DNA of 64,000 nucleotides from Nocardioidaceae bacterium UBA4001 (GTDB taxonomy: Bacteria > Actinomycetota > Actinomycetes > Propionibacteriales > Nocardioidaceae), in NCBI GenBank assembly GCA_002384855.1, contig DGBP01000080.1, positions 1 through 64,000 on the forward strand. The letters are read 5' to 3'. A program made the translations under genes and the position numbers. A model generated the notes under the pieces. It was given only the letters and a program-made list of their open reading frames with translations, was not told where the DNA came from and ran no database searches. Below, one piece after another: positions 41,436 to 47,582 of this stretch (its first letter is position 1; each line of letters begins with the position of its first letter).

Positions 41436-41981
41436 GTGGGGTGGTTCCTGCGGACCTTCGCCGACCCGCGGATCGGCAGGCACCTGCTGCGCGACGAGGG
41501 CGAGGTCATCGTCGACGAGGTCCACAAGCACTGGGTGGTCTACGCCAAGCCCTCGCTCGAGGCGTTGGTCGCGCTCGGGCTGGTCGTCGCGGGCCTGTTC
41601 ATGCGCGTCGACATCGCCTGGCTGCCGTGGGTGCTGGCGGTCGCGCTGGCCCTGCACGCGTGGTGGAAGGCTCTCGGGGCGCACATGGACCGGTTCGTGA
41701 TCACGAACATGCGCGTCTTCCGAGTCCATGGGGTGCTCGCCCAGCGGATGGCCACCATGCCGCTCGGCCGGATCCTCGACATCACGGTCGACAAGCCGGT
41801 CATGGGGCGGCTGCTCGGGTACGGCCACTTCGTCTTCGAGTCCGCCGCCCAGGAGCAGGGCCTGCGGGAGATCCGGTACGTCGGCCGTCCGACGGAGCGG
41901 GACCTCGCCATCCAACGGGTCGTCGCCCGGGCCGGTCTCCGCGGCCGCGGGCCGAGCACCGACCCGTCGCTACGTCACTGA
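41436..41981 (+). CDS. Membrane protein with bacterial PH domain (bPH2/YdbS-like)
   Basis: 181 residues. Two membrane helices (about residues 43-85, LVALGLVVAGLFMRVDIAWLPWVLAVALALHAWW) precede a bacterial pleckstrin-homology-like domain: DRFVITNMRVFRVHGVLAQRMATMPLGRILDITVDKPVMGRLLGYG. This is the YdbS/YdbT pattern. The function is unknown, perhaps membrane stress. GTG 41436 has AGGAG 8 bases upstream; a longer in-frame reading from 41361 overlaps the small membrane protein gene. Confidence 0.82.
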   Translation: MGWFLRTFADPRIGRHLLRDEGEVIVDEVHKHWVVYAKPSLEALVALGLVVAGLFMRVDIAWLPWVLAVALALHAWWKALGAHMDRFVITNMRVFRVHGVLAQRMATMPLGRILDITVDKPVMGRLLGYGHFVFESAAQEQGLREIRYVGRPTERDLAIQRVVARAGLRGRGPSTDPSLRH

Positions 41982-42025
41982 CGCCGACCCGGCGCGTGTG
42001 CAGGCAATCGGCTAGTGTCGCGGCC

Positions 42026-42538
42026 GTGAGTGCGAAGGGGCGTGCGACCAAGACGCTGCCGTTCGACCCGATCGACGAGGCCGCTCGTCAGTGGGGTCGG
42101 CGATGGGGCGCGGTCGAGCAGATGCACGCCGTCACGTCGCTCATGCGTGTGCAGCAGCTCGTGCTGGCCCAGCTCGACGACATCCTCCGGCCACACGGAC
42201 TCACCTTCGCCCGCTACGAGGCGCTCGTCCTGCTGACCTTCTCCCGGGCCGGAGCGCTCCCGCTGGGGAAGATGGGGGAGCGGCTGCAGGTGCACCCGAC
42301 ATCGATCACCTCGATCATCGACCGGCTCGAGTCGGCCGGGCTCGTCGTACGTCGACGTCATCCCCAGGACGGGCGGGCGGTCCTTGCCGAGATCACCTCC
42401 GAGGGGCGGCAGGTGGTCGAGGCCGCGACGGCCGACCTCGTCGCCGCCGACTTCGCGCTCGGCTCCCTGGAGACCGAGCAGCTGCGCCAGATCTCCGAGG
42501 TGCTCAGGCCGGTCCGCCGGGCCGCGGGCGACTTCTGA
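42026..42538 (+). CDS. MarR family transcriptional regulator
   Basis: 170 residues. Winged helix-turn-helix: FARYEALVLLTFSRAGALPLGKMGERLQVHPTSITSIIDRLESAGLVVRRRHPQDGRAVLAEITSEG, with the recognition helix HPTSITSIIDRLES and the wing RRRHPQDGR. N- and C-terminal helices form the dimer. TAGTGT (42013-42018) lies 7 bases before GTG 42026 and no Shine-Dalgarno is present, suggesting a leaderless mRNA. It sits directly before two palindromes and the CoA mutase gene and may regulate them; CoA esters or aromatic acids are common MarR ligands. Confidence 0.9.
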   Translation: MSAKGRATKTLPFDPIDEAARQWGRRWGAVEQMHAVTSLMRVQQLVLAQLDDILRPHGLTFARYEALVLLTFSRAGALPLGKMGERLQVHPTSITSIIDRLESAGLVVRRRHPQDGRAVLAEITSEGRQVVEAATADLVAADFALGSLETEQLRQISEVLRPVRRAAGDF

Positions 42539-42546
42539 GGAATGGA

Positions 42547-42623
42547 CGTTGCCGTGCATATGGACGGCAACGACGGCTACTCGGACGACCGAGATGCCGT
42601 TTGCGTCCGTACGGACGGCAACG
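42547..42623. promoter_or_regulatory. Two copies of a 26-bp palindromic element upstream of the CoA mutase gene
   Basis: Copy 1 (42547-42572) is a perfect inverted repeat CGTTGCCGT-N8-ACGGCAACG. Copy 2 (42598-42623) is identical to it at 21 of 26 positions and centres on the 14-bp palindrome CGTCCGTACGGACG (42604-42617). The copies are 51 bp apart, close to five helical turns, so they would face the same side of the DNA. They lie between the marR stop and the mutase promoter. Regulator dimer sites are the favoured reading; copy 1 could also act as a terminator for marR. Confidence 0.6.
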
Positions 42624-42659
42624 ACGTCGTCGCTCGCGAGGCACCGGGTCGCCGCCGGG

Positions 42660-42688
42660 TCGACAGGGTTAGTTGGACGTCCTAGTAT
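42660..42688 (+). promoter_or_regulatory. Promoter giving a leaderless mutase transcript
   Basis: TCGACA (42660-42665), a 17-base spacer and TAGTAT (42683-42688). Only 7 bases separate the -10 from the ATG at 42696, so transcription should start at or one base before the A of the start codon. No Shine-Dalgarno sequence precedes the ATG. Confidence 0.65.
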
Positions 42689-42695
42689 TTTCGGC

Positions 42696-44465
42696 ATGAC
42701 CGAGGCCACACCGCACCAGCCGACCACGCCGAAGCAGGACGCCCGCCGCCGCTGGCAGGAGCGCTACGAGCGGTCCCGGGTCCGGGAGGCGGACTTCACG
42801 ACGCTGTCGGGTATGAAGGTCGACCCCGCCTACGGCCCGGTCGACGAGGACGCCTACCCCGGGTTCGAGAACATCGGCTGGCCGGGGGAGTTCCCGTTCA
42901 CCCGAGGTCTGTACCCCACCGGCTACCGCGGGCGGACCTGGACGATCCGGCAGTTCGCCGGCTTCGGCAACGCCAAGCAGACCAACGAGCGCTACAAGAT
43001 GATCCTCGGCCGCGGCGGGGGCGGGCTCTCCGTCGCCTTCGACATGCCCACCCTGATGGGCCGCGACTCCGACGACCCCAAGAGCCTCGGCGAGGTGGGC
43101 CACTGCGGCGTCGCGGTCGACACCACCGCCGACATGGACGAGCTCTTCGACCAGATCCCGCTCGGCGACGTGACCACGTCGATGACGATCAGCGGTCCGG
43201 CCGTGCCGGTGTTCTGTATGTACCTCGCCGCCGCCGAGCGCCAGGGCGTCGACCTCGGCGTCCTCAACGGCACGCTGCAGACCGACATCTTCAAGGAGTA
43301 CATCGCGCAGAAGGAGTGGCTGTTCGCCCCCGAGCCGCACCTGCGGCTCATCGGTGACCTGATGGAGTACTGCGCCGAGAACATCCCCGACTACAAGCCG
43401 CTCTCGGTCTCCGGCTACCACATCCGCGAGGCCGGCTCGACCGCCGCGCAGGAGCTCGCCTACACGCTCGCCGACGGGTTCGCCTACGTCGAGCTGGGGC
43501 TGTCGCGAGGTCTCGACGTGGACGTGTTCGCGCCCGGCCTCTCGTTCTTCTTCGACAGCCACGTCGACTTCTTCGAGGAGATCGCGAAGTTCCGCGCCGC
43601 CCGGCGGATCTGGGCCCGGTGGCTGCGCGACGTCTACGGCGCGAAGAGCGAGAAGGCGCAGTGGCTGCGCTTCCACACCCAGACCGCCGGGGTCAGCCTG
43701 ACCGCCCAGCAGCCCTACAACAACGTGGTCCGCACCGGCATCGAGGCGCTCGCCGCCGTGCTGGGTGGCACCAACTCCCTGCACACCAACGCCCTCGACG
43801 AGACCCTCGCACTGCCCAGCGAGCAGGCCGCGGAGATCGCCCTGCGCACCCAGCAGGTGATCATGGAGGAGACCGGCGTGGTCAACGTCGCCGACCCGCT
43901 CGGCGGCTCCTGGTACGTCGAGGCCCTCACCGACGAGATCGAGGCCGAGGCGGAGGCGATCTTCGACAAGATCCTCGCCATGGGTGGCTCGACCCTCACC
44001 TCGAAGGACACCGAGGCACTCGCCGAGACCATGCGGCGCAGCACCGGCGACCCGAGGAACGGCGAGTGGCCGGTCACGAAGGGCATCCTGCGTGGTATCG
44101 AGGACGGCTGGTTCATGTCCGAGATCGCCGAGGCCGCCTTCCAGTACCAGACCGCCCTGGAGAAGGGTGACAAGAAGATCGTCGGCGTCAACTGCCACAC
44201 GGACTCGATCACCCACGACCTCGAGATCCTCCGGGTGTCCCACGAGGTCGAGGTCGAGCAGGTCCGCGAGCTCGGTGCGCGCAGGCAGAGCCGCGACACC
44301 GCTGCGGTCGAGACCGCGCTGGCGCGGATGATCGAGGTCGCGCGGACCGAAGAGAACATGGTCCCCGCCATGCTCGACGCCTGCCGGGCCGAGGCCACGC
44401 TCGGCGAGATCTGCGACGCCCTCCGCGAGGAGTGGGGGGAGTACCGCGAGCCCGCGAGGTTCTGA
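42696..44465 (+). CDS. Acyl-CoA mutase large subunit, isobutyryl-CoA mutase (IcmA)-like
   Basis: 589 residues containing only the substrate-binding TIM barrel and linker of the methylmalonyl-CoA mutase family; the cobalamin domain (DxHxxG) is absent, so a separate small subunit is needed. Substrate residues differ from methylmalonyl-CoA mutase: F87 in IRQFAGFG replaces its Tyr89, and Q205 in KEYIAQKEW replaces its Arg207. Phe/Gln is the isobutyryl-CoA mutase pairing, so isobutyryl-CoA to butyryl-CoA is the best guess; 2-hydroxyisobutyryl-CoA mutase would have Ile at the first site. No small subunit is in the window. Close to meaB and a MarR gene. Confidence 0.87.
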   Translation: MTEATPHQPTTPKQDARRRWQERYERSRVREADFTTLSGMKVDPAYGPVDEDAYPGFENIGWPGEFPFTRGLYPTGYRGRTWTIRQFAGFGNAKQTNERYKMILGRGGGGLSVAFDMPTLMGRDSDDPKSLGEVGHCGVAVDTTADMDELFDQIPLGDVTTSMTISGPAVPVFCMYLAAAERQGVDLGVLNGTLQTDIFKEYIAQKEWLFAPEPHLRLIGDLMEYCAENIPDYKPLSVSGYHIREAGSTAAQELAYTLADGFAYVELGLSRGLDVDVFAPGLSFFFDSHVDFFEEIAKFRAARRIWARWLRDVYGAKSEKAQWLRFHTQTAGVSLTAQQPYNNVVRTGIEALAAVLGGTNSLHTNALDETLALPSEQAAEIALRTQQVIMEETGVVNVADPLGGSWYVEALTDEIEAEAEAIFDKILAMGGSTLTSKDTEALAETMRRSTGDPRNGEWPVTKGILRGIEDGWFMSEIAEAAFQYQTALEKGDKKIVGVNCHTDSITHDLEILRVSHEVEVEQVRELGARRQSRDTAAVETALARMIEVARTEENMVPAMLDACRAEATLGEICDALREEWGEYREPARF

Positions 44466-44493
44466 GCGGCCACGTCTGGAAGCATGCGGAGAC

Positions 44494-45705
44494 ATGGAGG
44501 AGCTTCGTCGCGTCCTGAACGGACTGCCCGACCAGCCACGAGTCGTGGCCTCCGGCAACTTCGCCACCCCGTGGCAGCTGCTCGAGGAGGTCGACCGGCT
44601 GCTGCCGACGTACCGGCTCTCGGTGCTCAACGCCCAGCACGGCATTCCCGACCGGGAGGGTGTCGAGCTCGAGACGAGCTTCGTCGGCGTGGGGATGAGG
44701 TCGAGCCCGCGACTGCACTACTTCCCCTCGCGGCTGTCGCTGGTGCCGACCCTGTTCGCACGTGCCAACCCGCCCGACGTGGTCCTGCTGCACACGTCGT
44801 TGCCGCGTGACGGGAAGGTCTCGCTGGGCACGGAGGTCAACATCCTGCCCTCCGCGATCGAGGCGGTACGACGCCGCGGCGGTGTCGTGGGCGCCCAGGC
44901 GAACCGCCTGATGCCCTACACGTTCGGGGACGCCGAGATCGACCTCGACGACGTCGACGTCCTCGTCGAGGTGGACGCTGCGCTGGCCTCCCCTCCTGAG
45001 GTGTGTCTCGACGAGGCCTCGGCGCGGATCGGCGAGCTCGTGGCCGGCCGCGTCCACGACGGCGCCACCCTGCAGGCCGGCATCGGCGCCGTACCTGACG
45101 CCACCCTGGGGGCGCTGCAGCACCGTCGCGGGCTTCGGGTGTGGACCGAGATGTTCAGTGACAGCGTCCTGGAGCTCGAGCGCACTGGGGCGCTCGACAC
45201 CGACACCCCGATCACGACCTCCTTCCTGTTCGGCTCCCCTGAGCTCTACGCCTGGGTCGACGGCAACCCTCGGGTGCGCATGGCGCGGACCGAGACGACC
45301 AACGACCCCGCTCGGATCGCCCGGAACACCGCGATGACCAGCGTCAACACCGCGTTGCAGGTGGACCTGTTCGGCCAGGCCAACGCCTCGCGCATCGGCG
45401 CCAAGATCTACTCCGGCTTCGGCGGGCAGACCGACTTCATCGTTGGAGCGCTGCACAGCCGGGGTGGCCAGGCGATGATCGCGCTGCGCTCCTGGCACCC
45501 GAGGGCGGACCGGTCCACGATCGTGCCGCTGGTCGACGAGCCGGTCACGTCCTTCCAGATGACTGCCGTGGTGACCGAGCAGGGTGTGGCCGAGGTCTTC
45601 GGCCACGACCAGAAGTCGCAGGCGCGCCACCTCATCGAGCACGCCGCCCACCCGTCGGTGCGCGAGGAGCTGTGGGAGGAGGCCCACGCCCTCAGCCTGG
45701 CGTGA
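44494..45705 (+). CDS. Acetyl-CoA hydrolase/CoA-transferase family protein
   Basis: 403 residues. Class I CoA-transferase fold of the acetyl-CoA hydrolase/4-hydroxybutyrate CoA-transferase type: LQAGIGAVPDATLGAL, the catalytic Glu in VWTEMFSDSVLEL, YSGFGGQTDFIVGA near the C-terminus and VVTEQGVAEVFG. It would move CoA between acetyl-CoA and a short acid. It starts 28 bases after the mutase gene on the same strand, so the two may share a transcript and substrate; butyrate/isobutyrate activation would fit but is inference. Confidence 0.85.
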   Translation: MEELRRVLNGLPDQPRVVASGNFATPWQLLEEVDRLLPTYRLSVLNAQHGIPDREGVELETSFVGVGMRSSPRLHYFPSRLSLVPTLFARANPPDVVLLHTSLPRDGKVSLGTEVNILPSAIEAVRRRGGVVGAQANRLMPYTFGDAEIDLDDVDVLVEVDAALASPPEVCLDEASARIGELVAGRVHDGATLQAGIGAVPDATLGALQHRRGLRVWTEMFSDSVLELERTGALDTDTPITTSFLFGSPELYAWVDGNPRVRMARTETTNDPARIARNTAMTSVNTALQVDLFGQANASRIGAKIYSGFGGQTDFIVGALHSRGGQAMIALRSWHPRADRSTIVPLVDEPVTSFQMTAVVTEQGVAEVFGHDQKSQARHLIEHAAHPSVREELWEEAHALSLA

Positions 45706-45758
45706 CGATCGGGGAGCCCGCTGGCCCACGCGACCGGGCATCCGGGAAGATGGGGGTC

Positions 45759-46688
45759 ATGAGCACGCCTTCGTTCTCGCGCCCCGGCGCCATCGACCTG
45801 TCCGCCCTGAAGCGACCCGCCGCGCCCGCGCCCGGACAGGGCGGCCCCTCCGCGGCCGCCGCCGGTACCTACTCCGTCGAGCTGGACGAGCAGAACTTCC
45901 AAGCCGAGCTCCAGGGCGCCGGCAGCGTGCCCGTCGTGCTCGTGTTCTACTCCACGCAGATGCCGGCGAGTGTCACGCTCGCCGACGACCTCGACACCCT
46001 CGCGACGGAGTTCGAGGGGCGCTACCTCCTGGGCCGCGTGGACGTCGACGCCGCCCCGGGGATCGCCCAGGCGCTGCAGATCCCGTCGGTGCCGCTCGTC
46101 GCCCTCGCGATGGGCGGCCAGCTGGCCCCGCTGCTGCAGGACGCCCCGCCGATCGACCAGCTCCGCCAGGTGATGACCCAGGTGCTGCAGGCGGCCGTGG
46201 CCCAGGGGCTCTCCGGCCGGGTCGCGCCGCGTGGGGAGACCCCCTCGGAGGACGCCGAGGAGCACGTGGACCCGAGGCACGCCCCGGCGCAGGACGCCTT
46301 GGCCGCCGGCGACATCGACACCGCGGTGGCGGAGTACCAGAAGCTCGTCGACGCCAGCCCCGCTGACGCCGAGGCCGCGGGTGGTCTCGCGATGGCGAAG
46401 GTGCTCCAGCGGGTGGGACACCTCGACCCCGGCACCGCGCAGGAGGTCCGCAAGGCGGGGGCCGAGCGGACCGACGACGTGGACGCCCAGACGATGGTGG
46501 CCGACCTCGACCTCCTCGGAGGACACGTCGAGGACGCCTTCAGCCGGCTCATCGACCTGGTACGACGTACCTCCGGCGACGACCGGGAGCGTGCCCGCAC
46601 GCACCTGGTGGCACTGTTCGCCGCCGTCGGCAACGAGGACCAGCGCGTGCTCGACGCGCGTCGAGCGCTCGCCTCGGCGCTGTTCTGA
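45759..46688 (+). CDS. YbbN-like thioredoxin-fold/TPR protein (co-chaperone)
   Basis: 309 residues. The N-terminal third is a thioredoxin fold (VELDEQNFQAELQ, VPVVLVFYSTQMPASVTLADDL, GRYLLGRVDVDAAPGIAQALQIPSVP). The redox CxxC is missing: the site reads STQMPAS, so it cannot do dithiol exchange. The C-terminal part (about 170-309) is helical with TPR-like repeats (ALAAGDIDTAVAEYQKLV). This layout is that of YbbN/CnoX-like chaperedoxins that hold clients. An in-frame ATG 9 bases earlier is possible. Its stop TGA abuts the stop of the convergent gene in TGATCA. Confidence 0.87.
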   Translation: MSTPSFSRPGAIDLSALKRPAAPAPGQGGPSAAAAGTYSVELDEQNFQAELQGAGSVPVVLVFYSTQMPASVTLADDLDTLATEFEGRYLLGRVDVDAAPGIAQALQIPSVPLVALAMGGQLAPLLQDAPPIDQLRQVMTQVLQAAVAQGLSGRVAPRGETPSEDAEEHVDPRHAPAQDALAAGDIDTAVAEYQKLVDASPADAEAAGGLAMAKVLQRVGHLDPGTAQEVRKAGAERTDDVDAQTMVADLDLLGGHVEDAFSRLIDLVRRTSGDDRERARTHLVALFAAVGNEDQRVLDARRALASALF

Positions 46689-47582
46689 TCAGCCGCGGCC
46701 GGACTCGGTGTACGACGGTCCTTCACCGCGCGCGACGGCCAGGGCCGACTCGATCCGCCGCGCGGTGAAGTCGGCGCACCGCTCGCGCACCTGCGCAGGC
46801 GTGCAGAACTCCGCGTCGAGGATCTCCCGGGGCTGGGGGACCACCTGCTCGACGAGGTGCGTGTCGTGCACCCCGCCGTCGAAGACCAGGCAGACCGCGT
46901 CGTCCCAGCCGCTCCAGGACGGGAGCCAGTCGGTCAGCAGCAGCGCGCCCGCCTTGATCTCCAGAGCGAGCTCCTCGGCGACCTCGCGGGTGACCGCGAG
47001 CTGGGGCGACTCGTTCACCTCCACGACTCCCCCGGGGAGGTCCCAGTCCTGCTTGTAGGTGAGCCGGCAGAGCAGGACCCGGCCCTCCGGGTCGCGCACG
47101 AGCATCTGGGAGATGGCGCGCTTGCGGGGGAGGAAGGAGTTCAGCAGCTCCCGGAACGCCTCGGGTTCCGTGATCGGTGGGTCGGTCGCCAGCCTGGCGA
47201 AGAGCACCCGGTCGGAGCGGCCGCCCTCGTGCCTGCCGTGACCGCGCACGACGCCCTCACGCCGAAGGCCGGAGCGGGTGGCCACGCGCATCGCGGGCTC
47301 GTTGTCCGCCGGCACGTACGCCTCGACCCGGCCCAGCCGCAGGCCGCGGAACGCGTAGTCGACGAGCACGTTGACCGCGCGGGTCGCGAGCCCCCGGCCC
47401 GTGAAGGCGGGGTCGAGCTCCCAGGTGAGCCGGCCGATGGCGTCGCCCGCGACCGTGACGCAGACGGCGCCGATCTCACGGTCCTGGTGCACCACGGAGA
47501 ACAGGTGGGCATCCTGGCCCGGCCCGGTCCCCTCGCGTCGCGGACGCAGGACGACGGTGCCGTCGGTCAGCTCACTGCTCAC
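46689..47582 (-). CDS. GNAT acetyltransferase - NUDIX hydrolase fusion protein
   Basis: 297 residues with two domains. Residues 1-135 are a GNAT N-acetyltransferase (LDPAFTGRGLATRAVNVLVDYAF and GLRLGRVEAYVPADNEPAMRVATRSGLRREG, of the RimJ/RimL kind). Residues 145-290 are a NUDIX hydrolase with the box GGVVEVNESPQLAVTREVAE plus ELAL: all catalytic Glu/Arg positions fit, only the late Gly is Ala. The GTG at 47582 lies inside the end of glgB, overlapping by 11 bases, so it is the last cistron of the GlgE operon. Its substrate is unknown. Confidence 0.88.
   Translation of the reverse strand: MSSELTDGTVVLRPRREGTGPGQDAHLFSVVHQDREIGAVCVTVAGDAIGRLTWELDPAFTGRGLATRAVNVLVDYAFRGLRLGRVEAYVPADNEPAMRVATRSGLRREGVVRGHGRHEGGRSDRVLFARLATDPPITEPEAFRELLNSFLPRKRAISQMLVRDPEGRVLLCRLTYKQDWDLPGGVVEVNESPQLAVTREVAEELALEIKAGALLLTDWLPSWSGWDDAVCLVFDGGVHDTHLVEQVVPQPREILDAEFCTPAQVRERCADFTARRIESALAVARGEGPSYTESGRG

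Noticed and set aside
42696..44465. Methylmalonyl-CoA mutase
   Set aside because: The two substrate carboxylate-binding residues are Phe and Gln, not Tyr and Arg, and the cobalamin domain is absent; IcmA-like is a better call.
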